A stretch of 64,000 bases of DNA from Micrococcales bacterium (GCA_021287075.1 JAJTBD010000006.1:89025-153024), one strand, 5' to 3'. Counted from the first letter of the stretch, positions 55,295 to 64,000 are shown. The notes: generated from the letters alone by a model not told the origin. Numbers and translations are program-made.

Positions 55295-56400
55295 TGTCGA
55301 CCGGACCCGCCTCGGTGCTGCTCGCAGGAGGGGGGACGGCCGGCCATGTCTCGCCGCTGCTCGCCCTCGCCGACTGCCTGCGCCGCCGCGACCCCGACGT
55401 GACCATCACCGCGCTCGGCACCCAGGAGGGGCTGGAGGCGCGTCTGGTCCCCGCCCGCGGTTACGACCTGCGCACCATCCCCAAGGTGCCGCTGCCCCGC
55501 CGGCCCAGTGCCGACCTGCTCCGGCTGCCCGGCAACCTCCGCGCGGCCGTCGACGCTGCCGCTCAGGCGATCGAGGAGTCGGGGGCGCAGGTCGTGGTCG
55601 GCTTCGGCGGCTATGTCTCCTCGCCCGCCTACCTCGCGGCCCGGCGCCGCGGCATACCGATCGTGGTCCACGAGCAGAACGCCCGCCCCGGCATCGCCAA
55701 CCGGCTCGGCGCCCGCCTCAGCCGCCATGTCGGCACGACCTTCCGCTCCACCGAGCTCCACGGCGCGAGCGTCGTCGGTATGCCGCTGCGCCGCGAGGTC
55801 GCGCTGCTCGACCGCGCCGCCCGGCGCAGCGAGGCCCTGGCCCACTTCGGTCTCGAGGAGAACTGGCCCACCCTGCTCGTCACCGGTGGCTCCCTCGGCG
55901 CGCAGCGGCTCAACGCCGCCTTCGAGGAGCGCGTCGACGCGCTGCGCTCCGCCGGCGTGCAGGTGCTGCACATCACCGGCGCAGGCAAGGAGTTCGTGCC
56001 GGGCTCGCAGGTCTCCGGCCCGCCCTATGCCGTCGTCCCCTATGCCGACCGGATGGAGCTCGCGTATGCCGCGGCCGACCTGGTGGTCGCGCGCGCGGGT
56101 GCCAACACCGTGTGCGAGCTGACCGCGGTCGGGCTGCCCGCGGTCTATGTGCCGCTGCCGATCGGCAACGGCGAGCAGCGCTTCAACGCCGCCGACGTCA
56201 TCGCCGCCGGTGGCGGCCGCCTCGTCGAGGACGCAGCCCTCACCCCGGCCTATATCGACAGCGAGATCATCCCGCTCATGCGCAGTGGCGAGACCCTGCA
56301 CCGGATGTCGGAGGCTGCCGCATCGGTGGGGGAGCGTGGCGGTGACGAGAACCTCGCCGACCTCGTCTACGCCGCTGCCGCGGAGGGGGCGAAGCGGTGA
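55294..56400 (+). CDS. murG: MurG, lipid I N-acetylglucosaminyltransferase
   Basis: Adds GlcNAc to lipid I to give lipid II on the inner face of the membrane. 368 residues, GT28 fold: N-domain loops LLAGGGTAGHVSPLLALA near 9-26 and VGFGGYVSSPAYLAA near 101-115, HEQNARPGIANRLGA near 126-140, and C-domain VTGGSLGAQRLN with VARAGANTVCELTAVGLPAVYVPLP near 265-289. All motifs intact. The stop overlaps the murC GTG in GTGA. Confidence 0.95.
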   Translation: MSTGPASVLLAGGGTAGHVSPLLALADCLRRRDPDVTITALGTQEGLEARLVPARGYDLRTIPKVPLPRRPSADLLRLPGNLRAAVDAAAQAIEESGAQVVVGFGGYVSSPAYLAARRRGIPIVVHEQNARPGIANRLGARLSRHVGTTFRSTELHGASVVGMPLRREVALLDRAARRSEALAHFGLEENWPTLLVTGGSLGAQRLNAAFEERVDALRSAGVQVLHITGAGKEFVPGSQVSGPPYAVVPYADRMELAYAAADLVVARAGANTVCELTAVGLPAVYVPLPIGNGEQRFNAADVIAAGGGRLVEDAALTPAYIDSEIIPLMRSGETLHRMSEAAASVGERGGDENLADLVYAAAAEGAKR

Positions 56401-57833
56401 ACGGAGTCAACCCGCGCTTCGACTTCACCGCGCCGCTGCCCTCGCTGCAGGAGCTCGGGCGCACCCACTTCATCGCCATCGGGGGCTCCGGCATGTCGGG
56501 CGTCGCCCGGGTGCTGATAGCCCGGGGCGTCCCGGTCAGCGGCTCCGACATGGCCGATTCGCCTGTGCTGCAAGCACTCTCGGCAGAGGGCGCGCGCACC
56601 TCTGTCGGTCATGACCCGGCCAATGTCGAGGGCGTCGACACCGTCGTGATCTCCTCGGCGATCCGCGAGGACAATGTCGAGCTGGCCGCGGCGCGCGCCG
56701 CAGGGCTGCGGGTGCTGCACCGCTCGCAGGCCCTGGCCGCCTCGATGGCCGACTCCCGGCGGGTGGCGGTCGCCGGCGCCAACGGCAAGACCACGACCAC
56801 CTCGATGCTGACGGTCGCGCTCCAGGAGGCGGGGGTCGATCCGTCCTTCGCCGCGGGGGGCGAGCTCGCCCGGCACGGGACCAACGCGCACTGGGGCGGC
56901 GGCGATGTCTTCGTGGCCGAGGCCGATGAGTCCGACGGCTCCTTCCTCGTCTATCGCCCGCTGGTCGGCATCGTGACCAATGTCCAGCCCGACCACCTCG
57001 ACTTCTATGGCACGGCCGCCAACGTGGCCGACGCCTATCAGCGCTTCGCCGAGACCATCGCCCCCGACGGGCTGCTGGTGGCCTGCCATGACGACCCGGG
57101 CTCGCTCGCGCTGGCGTCCGCCCGGCGGGCGGCCGGGGCGCGCGTGCTGACCTATGGCTTCGCGGGCGACGCCGACCTGGTGCTGAGCGACCCCACGGCC
57201 GACGGCCTGACCACGACCGCGGTCCTCACCGGCCCGGGCGGGGTCTGCCACCCCCTCTCCCTCCAGGTCCCCGGCCGGCACAACCTACTCAACGCGGCCG
57301 CGGCATACCTCGCGGCGAGCGAGGGGCTGGGGGTCGACGCCGAGGCGGTGCTGCACGGGCTCGCGCAGTTCAGCGGCACCCGGCGCCGGTTCGAGGTCAA
57401 GGGCAAGGTCGACGGGGTGCGGGTCGTCGACGACTATGCCCACAACGGCCCTAAGGTCGCCGCCGTCGTCTGCACGGCTGCCGACATCGCCGCCCCCGCC
57501 CGACTGCACGTGGTCTTCCAGCCGCACCTGTACTCGCGCACGAGGGACTTCGCCGAGGACTTCGCGCGTGGCCTCGCGCCCGCCCACACCGTCGTGCTGA
57601 TGGACATCTATGGTGCCCGGGAGCAGCCGATGGAGGGCATCACCAGCGAGGTGATAGCCGCGCCGCTGCGGGCCCTCGCCCCCGAGGCCGAGCTCATCGT
57701 CGCGCCCCCGCGCGAGCAGATCCCCGCTCTGCTGGCGCAGCGCGCCCGCGAGGGCGACGTGGTGCTGGTCGTGGGCGCGGGCGATGTGACCCGGCTCGGC
57801 CCCGAGATCGTCGCAGCCCTCCGGTCGCGATGA
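56397..57833 (+). CDS. murC: UDP-MurNAc:L-alanine ligase (MurC)
   Basis: Adds the first amino acid of the stem peptide. 478 residues: HFIAIGGSGMSGVARVLI near 23-40, P-loop VAGANGKTTTTSML near 124-137, EADESDGSFL near 176-185, NVQPDHLDFYG near 195-205, and C-domain DDYAHNGPKVAAV near 344-356. Order after murG and before ftsQ is the actinobacterial standard. The final TGA overlaps the ftsQ ATG (ATGA). Two of the few ATA isoleucine codons outside the GGCATACC word occur here. Confidence 0.95.
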   Translation: MNGVNPRFDFTAPLPSLQELGRTHFIAIGGSGMSGVARVLIARGVPVSGSDMADSPVLQALSAEGARTSVGHDPANVEGVDTVVISSAIREDNVELAAARAAGLRVLHRSQALAASMADSRRVAVAGANGKTTTTSMLTVALQEAGVDPSFAAGGELARHGTNAHWGGGDVFVAEADESDGSFLVYRPLVGIVTNVQPDHLDFYGTAANVADAYQRFAETIAPDGLLVACHDDPGSLALASARRAAGARVLTYGFAGDADLVLSDPTADGLTTTAVLTGPGGVCHPLSLQVPGRHNLLNAAAAYLAASEGLGVDAEAVLHGLAQFSGTRRRFEVKGKVDGVRVVDDYAHNGPKVAAVVCTAADIAAPARLHVVFQPHLYSRTRDFAEDFARGLAPAHTVVLMDIYGAREQPMEGITSEVIAAPLRALAPEAELIVAPPREQIPALLAQRAREGDVVLVVGAGDVTRLGPEIVAALRSR

Positions 57834-58576
57834 CGTCGTCGACGCCGGACTTCACCGAGCGCAGTGCCGACCGCTTCGCCCGCCGCGCCAGCAGCGTCCG
57901 GCGCCGGCCGTGGTGGCGCGCAGTCGTTGCCGCGGTGGTGCTGGCCGCGCTCGTCTTCGGCCTGTGGGTGGTCTATGCCAGCCCGTGGCTGGCGGTGCAG
58001 ACCGTCGCGGTGCGCGGCGTGCCCGTGCAGGAGCGGGCGAGGTATGCCGCGCTGGCGGATGTGCCGCTGGGCACGCCGCTGGTGCGCCTCGACACCCAGG
58101 GGATCGTGCGGCGGGTGACGAGCGAGAAGGTCATCGCCAATGCCTCGGTGCAGAAGTCCTATCCGAGCACCGTCATCGTGCATCTGGAGAAGCGCACGCC
58201 GGTGCTGGCCCTGCGCTCGGCGGACGGCAAGGTGACGCTGGTCGACGGTGAGGGAGTGGCCTTCCAGCAGGTGGCAGCCGCGCCCAAGGGCGTCCCGGTC
58301 GCGGTCGCGCCGTCGGACCGGGCCCTCTCGCCCGAGGCGACCCAGGCGGCCGTGGCGGCCATGTCGGCCCTGCCCCGCGATCTGGGCCGGAGCGTCAGCG
58401 CGCTCACGGTGGAGAGCGCGAGCCGGGTCACCTTCCGGCTGGGCCGCACCCTGGTGGTCTGGGGCGGCAAGGACCGGCCGGGGGAGAAGGCCCGCCTCGT
58501 GGAGATCCTCGTCAAGGAGGACCCGCGGCCCGGCACGATCGATGTGAGCGCCCCCGACTCGCCGGTCACCCGCTGA
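57830..58576 (+). CDS. ftsQ: FtsQ, divisome scaffold protein
   Basis: 248 residues: cytoplasmic N-terminus of about 30 residues, one membrane helix near 33-52 (AVVAAVVLAALVFGLWVVYA), a POTRA domain at about 55-125 (VQTVAVRGVPVQERARYAAL onward) and the beta domain to the end. It connects FtsL/FtsB and FtsI/FtsW to the Z ring. Starts in overlap with murC. After it the chain of overlaps stops, with 313 bases before ftsZ. Confidence 0.92.
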   Translation: MTSSTPDFTERSADRFARRASSVRRRPWWRAVVAAVVLAALVFGLWVVYASPWLAVQTVAVRGVPVQERARYAALADVPLGTPLVRLDTQGIVRRVTSEKVIANASVQKSYPSTVIVHLEKRTPVLALRSADGKVTLVDGEGVAFQQVAAAPKGVPVAVAPSDRALSPEATQAAVAAMSALPRDLGRSVSALTVESASRVTFRLGRTLVVWGGKDRPGEKARLVEILVKEDPRPGTIDVSAPDSPVTR

Positions 58577-58889
58577 CCACAGCACCCAACCCGCTGGCCA
58601 CATCACCCAAGCATGAAGGTGAAGTCACACCTGAGGCTTTGGGACTGGAGTGACGGGAGTGATCAGTGTGGTGCGCTGAGCAGGCGATTCGCGGCCTCGG
58701 ATGGCCGGGTTGCCGGGGCACGCCCCAGCGGTGTTGCCGTAGAGTGTTCCCAGCGCCTACCGTCAGGTGCGACGACGACGCGAGCCGACTATAACCCTGA
58801 AGTCTAGGTTTACAGCACGCGCAGCGCCCGGCGTGGCGACCAGCAGGTCGCCGTCAGTCCCCGTTCGATCATCAGGAGAGGTCACACCC
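58577..58889 (+). promoter_or_regulatory. ftsQ-ftsZ intergenic region with ftsZ promoter
   Basis: This 313-base gap has no credible gene. A -10-like TATAAC lies at 58790-58795, about 95 bases before the ftsZ start, without a good -35. A cluster of GGGAGTGA/GGAGTGA words lies near 58640-58665. ftsZ therefore probably has its own promoter or promoters besides read-through from ftsQ. AGGAGAGG at 58874-58881 is the ribosome site. Confidence 0.45.
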
Positions 58890-60053
58890 GTGGCAGCACC
58901 GCAGAACTACCTGGCCGTTATCAAGGTCGTCGGCATCGGCGGCGGCGGCGTCAACGCCATCAACCGGATGATCGAGGTCGGTCTCAAGGGTGTGGAGTTC
59001 ATCGCGATCAACACCGACGCCCAGGCGCTGCTGATGAGCGACGCCGACGTCAAGCTCGACGTGGGCCGCGAGTTGACCCGCGGCCTCGGCGCCGGCGCCG
59101 ACCCCGAGGTCGGCCGCAAGGCCGCCGAGGACCACTCCGAGGAGATCGAGGAGGTCCTCAAGGGGGCCGACATGGTCTTCGTCACCGCGGGTGAGGGCGG
59201 TGGCACCGGCACCGGTGGCGCGCCCGTCGTCGCCAAGATCGCCAAGTCGCTGGGCGCGCTGACGATCGGTGTCGTCACCCGCCCCTTCACCTTCGAGGGG
59301 CGCCGCCGGGCCAACCAGGCCGAGGCCGGCATCAACGACCTGCGCGAGGAGGTCGACACCCTCATCGTCATCCCCAACGACCGGCTGCTGTCCATCAGCG
59401 ACCGCGCCGTGTCGATGCTCGACGCCTTCCGCAGCGCCGACCAGGTGCTGCTCTCCGGTGTCCAGGGCATCACCGACCTGATCACCACCCCCGGCCTGAT
59501 CAACCTCGACTTCGCTGACGTCAAGTCCGTCATGCAGGGCGCCGGCTCGGCCCTGATGGGCATCGGCTCCGCCCGCGGCGAGGACCGCGCGGTGCAGGCG
59601 GCCGAGCTGGCCATCTCCTCGCCGCTGCTGGAGGCCTCCATCGACGGTGCACACGGCGTGCTGCTCTCGATCCAGGGCGGCTCCGACCTCGGCCTCTTCG
59701 AGATCAACGAGGCCGCCCGCCTCGTGCAGGAGGCCGCGCACCCGGAGGCCAACATCATCTTCGGCGCGGTCATCGACGACGCCCTCGGCGACGAGGTGCG
59801 CGTGACCGTGATCGCGGCCGGCTTCGACGGCGGTGCGCCGCAGAAGCGGGTCGAGGAGCAGCGCCCGGCCCAGGCGCAGACCCAGCCCCAGCGGCCCGCA
59901 CCGCAGGCCGCCACGCCCCCGCCCGCCCGCGTCGACGACGCCGAGCCGGCCGAGGCCCTGCCGTCCGCCGGGACGCCGGCGCAGCAGCCGCCGCGCACCG
60001 TGACCTTCGAGGACAGCGACGACGACCTCGACGTGCCCGACTTCCTCAAGTAG
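58890..60053 (+). CDS. ftsZ: FtsZ, tubulin-like division GTPase
   Basis: Polymerises into the Z ring. 387 residues: GTP-binding loop [14 protein letters not shown] near 13-26, tubulin signature [13 protein letters not shown] near 104-116, T7 loop [11 protein letters not shown] near 205-215, a Gln/Pro/Ala linker at about 318-370, and the conserved C-terminal peptide DLDVPDFLK that docks FtsZ-binding proteins. The GTG at 58890 begins the usual [15 protein letters not shown] start further upstream would be in the leader. SepF, which binds the tail, is encoded 1.7 kb downstream. Confidence 0.97.
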   Translation: MAAPQNYLAVIKVVGIGGGGVNAINRMIEVGLKGVEFIAINTDAQALLMSDADVKLDVGRELTRGLGAGADPEVGRKAAEDHSEEIEEVLKGADMVFVTAGEGGGTGTGGAPVVAKIAKSLGALTIGVVTRPFTFEGRRRANQAEAGINDLREEVDTLIVIPNDRLLSISDRAVSMLDAFRSADQVLLSGVQGITDLITTPGLINLDFADVKSVMQGAGSALMGIGSARGEDRAVQAAELAISSPLLEASIDGAHGVLLSIQGGSDLGLFEINEAARLVQEAAHPEANIIFGAVIDDALGDEVRVTVIAAGFDGGAPQKRVEEQRPAQAQTQPQRPAPQAATPPPARVDDAEPAEALPSAGTPAQQPPRTVTFEDSDDDLDVPDFLK

Positions 60054-60087
60054 GCAACAGGCGCGCGCAGCCACCCGTTCACAGCCC

Positions 60088-60113
60088 GGGGCGGTCCCAA
60101 CAGGGGCCGCCCC
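60088..60113 (+). terminator. terminator after ftsZ
   Basis: GGGGCGGTCCC and GGGGCCGCCCC pair around loop AACA, an 11-bp stem with one T-G pair, 34 bases after the stop. No U-tract follows. Confidence 0.6.
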
Positions 60114-60192
60114 GCGCTGTGTCTGCGGGGTCTGCTGGCCTGCTGGCCGTGTCCGCCCGATGCCGGGGCCTCGGCCGGGCTACGTTGGGGGA

Positions 60193-60921
60193 GTGTTCTA
60201 CTGGCGCGATCAGACCCCCGGCCTCGAGGTGGCCTTCACCGACCGCCACGACGGCGTGAGCGACGGTCCGCTCGCGAGCCTGAATCTCGGCGCGCGGGTC
60301 GGCGACGACCCCGGCCGGGTCGCCGAGAACCGTGGCCGCGTCGCCGACGCCCTCGGCCTGCCGCGGGACCGGCTGCTCTTCATGGCCCAGTGCCACAGCG
60401 CCGAGGTGCGTGTCGTCGCGGAGCCCTGGGGGCCGGGCGACGAGCCGGCCGTCGACGCGGTGGTGACCGATGTGCCCGGTCTCGGACTGGCCGCGGTGGT
60501 CGCCGACTGCACGCCGGTGCTGCTGCGCGACCAGGCCGCCGGCGTGATCGCCGCCGTGCACGCCGGCCGCCCCGGGATGGTCTCGCGCATCGTCGAGCGG
60601 ACGCTCGAGGCGATGCGCGATCTGGGGGCGCGTGACATCCAGGCCACCGTCGGCCCCTCGGTCTGCGGTCGCTGCTATGAGGTGCCCGAGCAGATGCGCG
60701 CCGAGGCCGCCGCCATCGCACCCGAGTCGTCGGCCCGCTCGTGGACCGGCACCCCGGCCATCGATGTCGCGAGCGGCGTCGTCGCCCAGCTGCACGGCCA
60801 GGGTGTCGCCGTGACCTGGGTCCCGGGCTGCTCGCGCGAGTCCCCGGACCTGTTCTCCTATCGGGGGGACGCAGCCGCCGGCCGGTATGCCGGTGTGATC
60901 CTCAGGAGGCCCGCGTCATGA
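60193..60921 (+). CDS. pgeF: PgeF/YfiH-type purine nucleoside phosphorylase-like (laccase-domain) protein
   Basis: 242 residues of the YfiH family, described as peptidoglycan editing factor and, for several members, a purine nucleoside phosphorylase/adenosine deaminase. Zinc ligands are the His in MAQCHSAEV near 70, Cys in VADCTPVLL near 107 and His in AAVHAGRPGM near 124. GPSVCGRCYEV follows near 154-164. The GTG at 60193 (VFYWRD) with TTGGGGGA upstream is preferred to a GTG 33 bases earlier. The stop overlaps the yggS ATG. Position after ftsZ is conserved in actinobacteria. Confidence 0.9.
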   Translation: MFYWRDQTPGLEVAFTDRHDGVSDGPLASLNLGARVGDDPGRVAENRGRVADALGLPRDRLLFMAQCHSAEVRVVAEPWGPGDEPAVDAVVTDVPGLGLAAVVADCTPVLLRDQAAGVIAAVHAGRPGMVSRIVERTLEAMRDLGARDIQATVGPSVCGRCYEVPEQMRAEAAAIAPESSARSWTGTPAIDVASGVVAQLHGQGVAVTWVPGCSRESPDLFSYRGDAAAGRYAGVILRRPAS

Positions 60922-61649
60922 CCGACCCCAGCGACTCCCCGGACCGGGCGGCTCGCCGCGAGCAGCTGCGCGTCGGCCTCCAGCAGGTGCACGACCGCAT
61001 CGAGCGGGCGTCCGCGGCTGCGGGCCGCGACCCCGACGAGGCCGGCCTGGTCGTGGTGACCAAGTACTTCCCCGCGAGCGATGTCGAGCTGCTGCACGGG
61101 CTCGGGGTGCGCGACATCGGGGAGAACAAGGACCAGGAGGCCGCGGCCAAGGTCTCCGACCTGGCCCCCGGGACGCGCGCCGAACTGCGCGTGCACTTCA
61201 TCGGCCAGATCCAGTCCAAGAAGTGCGGCTCCATCGCGAGGTATGCCGACGTCGTCCAGTCGCTCGACCGGCCCAAGCTGGTCGGGGCCCTCGACCGCGG
61301 CGCGGCGACGGCGGGACGTCAGGTCGAGGTCCTGATCCAGATCAGCCTCGACGGGGCGGCCGGGCGGGGCGGGGTGCCGATCGAGGGTGCCCAGGCGCTC
61401 GCCGACGCCGTCGGGGAGGCCGGGCACCTCAGGCTCCGGGGCGTGATGGCGGTCGCCCCCCTCGGCGGTGACCCGGACGAGGCTTTCGGCCGCCTGGGCG
61501 AGGTCGCTCGCGGCATACGCGCAGATCACCCCGAGGCGACCTGGGTCTCGGCGGGCATGAGCGGGGACCTCGAGGCCGCCGTGCGTCATGGCGCGACACA
61601 CCTGCGTGTCGGGACCGCAATCCTCGGAACTCGCCCGTCACTTGGGTAA
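60918..61649 (+). CDS. yggS: YggS/PROSC-family pyridoxal-phosphate homeostasis protein
   Basis: 243 residues with a single TIM-barrel like the N-domain of alanine racemase. The PLP lysine is in VVVTKYFPASD near 52. IGENKDQEAAAK, HFIGQIQSKK, GRGGVPIEG and the C-terminal SAGMSGDLEAAVRHGATHLRVGTAI are family motifs. It keeps PLP levels balanced; the catalytic second domain of racemases is absent. Start overlaps pgeF (ATGA). Confidence 0.93.
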   Translation: MTDPSDSPDRAARREQLRVGLQQVHDRIERASAAAGRDPDEAGLVVVTKYFPASDVELLHGLGVRDIGENKDQEAAAKVSDLAPGTRAELRVHFIGQIQSKKCGSIARYADVVQSLDRPKLVGALDRGAATAGRQVEVLIQISLDGAAGRGGVPIEGAQALADAVGEAGHLRLRGVMAVAPLGGDPDEAFGRLGEVARGIRADHPEATWVSAGMSGDLEAAVRHGATHLRVGTAILGTRPSLG

Positions 61650-61725
61650 CTTCGTCACCGAACCGCGCGCGTCACTCGCATCCGAGCGCGGGCATGACAT
61701 CGGCCGCCACTAAAGGGAGTTCGCA

Positions 61726-62223
61726 ATGGCTGGGGCGCTGCGCAAGACGATGGTCTACCTCGGGCTGGCCGAGGAGGACGACGAGTACTACGACGGCGAG
61801 TACACCGACGAGCCCGAGCAGTCCAGGCAGGCCGCCCGTCCCGCCGGCGCCACCGCCGCACGAGAGCACACCGGCGCCGAGGTCACCCACCTGCCCGCGC
61901 GCCCGACCGTCGCCGCGGTCGTCAACGACCCGGAGCCGAGCGCCATGTCCCGCATCACCACGATCCACCCGCGGACCTACAACGAGGCCAAGGACATCGG
62001 CGAGAGCTTCCGCGACGGCACGCCCGTCATCATGAACCTCTCCGAGATGGACGACCAGGACGCCAAGCGCCTCGTCGACTTCGCGGCCGGCCTGGTCTTC
62101 GGGCTCAGCGGGCAGATCGAGCGCGTCACGGCCAAGGTCTTCCTCCTCAGCCCCGCCTCTGTCGAGGTCATGAGCGAGGCCCCCGCGGACACCGGCGTGC
62201 GCGGCCCGTTCAACCAGAGCTGA
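61726..62223 (+). CDS. sepF: SepF, FtsZ membrane anchor
   Basis: 165 residues: amphipathic N-terminal helix [15 protein letters not shown] for membrane binding, an acidic Tyr-rich linker ([12 protein letters not shown]), and a C-terminal DUF552 core at about 75-155 ([46 protein letters not shown]). It tethers and bundles FtsZ at the septum in bacteria lacking FtsA. AAAGGGAG upstream of the ATG is a good ribosome site. Confidence 0.95.
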   Translation: MAGALRKTMVYLGLAEEDDEYYDGEYTDEPEQSRQAARPAGATAAREHTGAEVTHLPARPTVAAVVNDPEPSAMSRITTIHPRTYNEAKDIGESFRDGTPVIMNLSEMDDQDAKRLVDFAAGLVFGLSGQIERVTAKVFLLSPASVEVMSEAPADTGVRGPFNQS

Positions 62224-62266
62224 CCTGCCACAGCCTGCTCCCAGCCAGGGCAGGCACAATGCCGTC

Positions 62267-62557
62267 ATGTCTGGTTCGCCGCTCGACCTCGTCCGCTCCC
62301 TGCTGGACCTGATCCTCTTCCTCTTCTTCCTGGCGCTGCTGGGGCGACTGGTCTTCGACTGGATCCAGGTCTTCTCCCGCGAGTGGCGACCCAAGGGGCC
62401 GGTGCTCGTGGCGGCCGAGGGCGTCTACACCGTGACCGACCCGCCGCTGAAGGCCCTGCGCAAGGTGATCCCGCCGCTGCGGATCGGGGGAGTGGCCATC
62501 GATCTGGCCTTCATGGTCCTCTTCGTCCTGGTGATGGTCCTGCGGGGGATCATCTAG
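62267..62557 (+). CDS. YggT-family membrane protein
   Basis: 96 residues with two membrane helices at about 8-30 and 74-94, and the YggT pattern LLGRLVFDWIQVFSREWRPKGPVLV...TDPPLKALRKVIPPLRIGG between them. It is found between sepF and divIVA in many Gram-positive genomes; the role in division is unproven. Begins 43 bases after sepF. Confidence 0.9.
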   Translation: MSGSPLDLVRSLLDLILFLFFLALLGRLVFDWIQVFSREWRPKGPVLVAAEGVYTVTDPPLKALRKVIPPLRIGGVAIDLAFMVLFVLVMVLRGII

Positions 62558-62621
62558 GCTGTACGAGGAGCGCCTCGCTGCGCTCTGCCCACGGATCACG
62601 ATCCCCTACCGAGGTGACTAC

Positions 62622-63641
62622 ATGGCGCTCACGCCCGAGGACGTCCTCAACAAGACTTTCACCCAGACCCAGTTCCGTCGTGGTTACGACGAGCGCGAGG
62701 TCGACGACTTCCTCGACGAGGTCGTCGCCGAGATGCGTCGGCTCGTCAAGGAGTCCGAGGACCTGCGGACCCAGCTCAACGACTGCCGCGAGGGCCGCGG
62801 GCTCGAGCCGGTCATGGCCGCGCCCCAGGACGCTCCGGTCGACGCCCCCGTGGACGCCGTCGACGCAGCGCCGGTCGACTCCCGCGACGACGAGCGGGTC
62901 CGCGCGGCCGAGGCAGACGCCGACGAGCGCGTGGCCACCGTGACCGCCCGCGCCGAGGAGGCCGAGGCGGAGGCCCAGGCCCGCATCGACGCCGCCCTCA
63001 AGCGCGCGGAGGAGGCCGAGGCGCAGGCCGAGGCGCGGATGAGCGAGGCCGCCGAGCGTCAGCCCGAGCCGCAGGCGGAGGCGGCAGCCTTCGCCGCTCC
63101 CGCGGCCGACGACAACGACGCGGCCACCATGGCAGCGGCGGGTGCCGGTGGCGCCAGCGCGGCCGGCCTGATCGCCCTCGCCCAGCGGCTGCACGACGAG
63201 CACGTGGCCGAGGGCCAGTCGACCCGCGACCGCCTCATCACCGAGGCGCAGTCCCGCCACGAGGAGCTGCTCTCCACCGCCCAGGCGCGGCACGACGAGC
63301 TGCTCTCCACCGGTCAGTCGCGGCACGACGAGCTGCTCGGTGAGGCCACGGCCCGTCGCGAGGAGATGATCACCGAGGCGCGTGAGCGCTCCACCGGGAT
63401 GGTCGCCGAGGCCCAGCAGAAGAAGGCCCAGATCCTCGAGGAGCTCGCTGCCGAGCGCGACAGCCTCCAGCACAAGATCGAGGAGCTGCGCAGCTTCGAG
63501 CGCGACTACCGCGGCAAGCTGAAGTCCTACATCCAGAACCAGCTGACGCAGCTGGACCACACCGCCGTCGACGACGTGCCCGCCGAGGAGCAGGCCGAGG
63601 TCGTCGAGGAGCAGGAGAGCCACGAGGGCCAGGAGGGCTGA
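62622..63641 (+). CDS. divIVA: DivIVA/Wag31 polar and septal scaffold
   Basis: 339 residues. The N-terminal membrane-binding DivIVA domain (LTPEDVLNKTFTQTQFRRGYDEREVDDFLDEVVAEM) covers about 1-60. A long Ala/Glu coiled coil follows, interrupted by a Gly/Ala-rich hinge near 170-187. The second coil holds three near-copies of RHDELLST (RHEELLSTAQA, RHDELLSTGQS, RHDELLGEATA) near 213-240, then LEELAAERDSLQHKIEELRSFERDYRGKLKSY. Such proteins mark poles in actinobacteria and recruit wall synthesis. GAGGTGA precedes the ATG. Confidence 0.95.
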   Translation: MALTPEDVLNKTFTQTQFRRGYDEREVDDFLDEVVAEMRRLVKESEDLRTQLNDCREGRGLEPVMAAPQDAPVDAPVDAVDAAPVDSRDDERVRAAEADADERVATVTARAEEAEAEAQARIDAALKRAEEAEAQAEARMSEAAERQPEPQAEAAAFAAPAADDNDAATMAAAGAGGASAAGLIALAQRLHDEHVAEGQSTRDRLITEAQSRHEELLSTAQARHDELLSTGQSRHDELLGEATARREEMITEARERSTGMVAEAQQKKAQILEELAAERDSLQHKIEELRSFERDYRGKLKSYIQNQLTQLDHTAVDDVPAEEQAEVVEEQESHEGQEG

Positions 63642-63676
63642 CCGCTCTGGTCTGCCGCACCCGGCCATCTGACGGG

Positions 63677-63701
63677 CGCCCCACCGATCACCGGTGGGGC
63701 G
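63677..63701 (+). terminator. terminator after divIVA
   Basis: CGCCCCACCG and its exact complement enclose the loop ATCAC, a 10-bp stem 35 bases after the stop codon; GTCC follows, with no U-tract. Confidence 0.65.
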
Positions 63702-63729
63702 TCCGTGCGAGATCACATGGCGCGGCTGT

Positions 63730-63758
63730 TTGAGAACGGGTCGCTTTGCGCATATTGT
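63730..63758 (+). promoter_or_regulatory. promoter of the gene at the right edge
   Basis: TTGAGA (63730-63735) and TATTGT (63753-63758) are 17 bases apart, in an AT-richer patch. They would start transcription near 63765, about 50 bases before the ATG at 63814. Confidence 0.55.
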
Positions 63759-63813
63759 CAGCGCCACTGTGACCGCGCTCGCCGGTGAGCGCAGCCCGAC
63801 GCAAGGGGCCGAG

Positions 63814-64000
63814 ATGGCTGCGAAGAAGACCCTGTCCGCCGACGGTGCCCGTGGGGCGTCGGACGCCTCATCCGCGCCCGCCACCAAGAAGCCGGCGAAG
63901 AAGGCGACCGCTGTCAAGAAGGCGGCCCCCGCGAAGAAGGCGGCCCCCGCGAAGAAGGCGGCCCCCGCGAAGAAGGCGGCCCCCGCGAAGAAGGCGGCCC
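63814..64000 (+). CDS. start of a probable DksA/TraR-type zinc-finger protein with Lys/Ala-rich tail (3' end outside window)
   Basis: Only 62 codons are in view: MAAKKTLSADGARGASDASS followed by Lys-Ala-Pro repeats. The visible part is a histone-H1-like tail with no folded domain. The call rests on order: in actinobacteria, sepF-yggT-divIVA is usually followed by a TraR/DksA C4 zinc-finger gene, often with such a tail, then lspA. CAAGGGGCC precedes the ATG and a promoter lies upstream. The zinc finger itself would be beyond the window, so identity is inference. Confidence 0.6.
   Translation, partial: MAAKKTLSADGARGASDASSAPATKKPAKKATAVKKAAPAKKAAPAKKAAPAKKAAPAKKAA
63922..64000 (+). repeat. 18-bp in-frame tandem repeat (AAPAKK)
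   Basis: Four exact copies of GCGGCCCCCGCGAAGAAG start at 63922, 63940, 63958 and 63976, and a fifth is cut by the window end. They encode AAPAKK. Identical third bases point to recent expansion by slippage, so copy number may vary. Confidence 0.9.

Noticed and set aside
58857..58868. SOS box upstream of ftsZ
   Set aside because: GTTCGA occurs at 58863, but the left arm four bases before it does not resemble TCGAAC.

Overview
The window is about 72% G+C and reads as chromosomal DNA of an actinobacterium. Evidence for that: actinobacterial SAM-IV riboswitches, a class II (B12-dependent) ribonucleotide reductase with NrdR, SOS boxes of the TCGAAC-N4-GTTCGA type, a primary sigma factor with a long Lys/Ala-rich N-terminus, and a complete division/cell-wall (dcw) cluster running on into pgeF, yggS, sepF, yggT and divIVA. 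The order Micrococcales, perhaps an Intrasporangiaceae-like genus, is my best inference. MurE carries DNPR, which predicts meso-diaminopimelate in the wall. No rRNA, tRNA, CRISPR array, transposase or prophage gene was seen.

Layout. 1-4.2 kb: comEC (5' end outside the window), a LysR regulator and a sirtuin. 4.2-7.5 kb: lexA diverging from an SOS-controlled LysM membrane protein, then a frameshifted LuxR-type regulator. 7.5-11.5 kb: an unusual repeat block, NrdR boxes, nrdR and nrdJ. 11.6-20.5 kb: metabolic and small genes (PCD-glyoxalase fusion, SHOCT protein, agmatinase-like enzyme, secreted M14 peptidase, VOC, HIT, nuclease, two membrane proteins, galT-galK, MmpS-like protein). 20.6-29 kb: SAM-IV riboswitch with metY, a possible type VII secretion substrate pair, hrpA and a PAC2 protein. 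29-37 kb: DUF1206, an accessory PolA-like polymerase with a membrane partner, EcsC, DUF1232, DUF4192, a second SAM-IV riboswitch with metX, and a universal stress protein. 37.3-38.9 kb: sigA. 39.2-43.7 kb: a moxR-DUF58-transglutaminase operon on the minus strand. 44-60 kb: mraZ, rsmH, ftsL-like, ftsI, murE, murF, mraY, murD, ftsW, murG, murC, ftsQ, ftsZ. 60-64 kb: pgeF, yggS, sepF, yggT, divIVA and the start of a probable DksA/TraR-type gene.

How it works together. The right third is one programme: lipid II synthesis (MurE/F/D/C, MraY, MurG), septal polymerisation (FtsW/FtsI) and divisome assembly (FtsQ, FtsL-like, FtsZ, SepF, DivIVA), with almost every junction overlapping by 1-4 bases. MraZ boxes sit upstream of mraZ, and similar boxes in the opposite orientation sit in front of the divergent moxR operon. 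On the left, LexA boxes couple DNA damage to a LysM protein that probably delays division, and NrdR boxes couple nucleotide state to nrdRJ. Methionine synthesis is split into two loci that carry near-identical SAM-IV riboswitches.

Most genes belong to known families. The least explained signals are non-coding. The 9-mer GTATGCCGC (either strand) occurs at least 37 times, in every frame and between genes. Others are MraZ-like boxes at the moxR operon, a 17-bp repeat block before nrdR, and several tandem repeats at gene ends.
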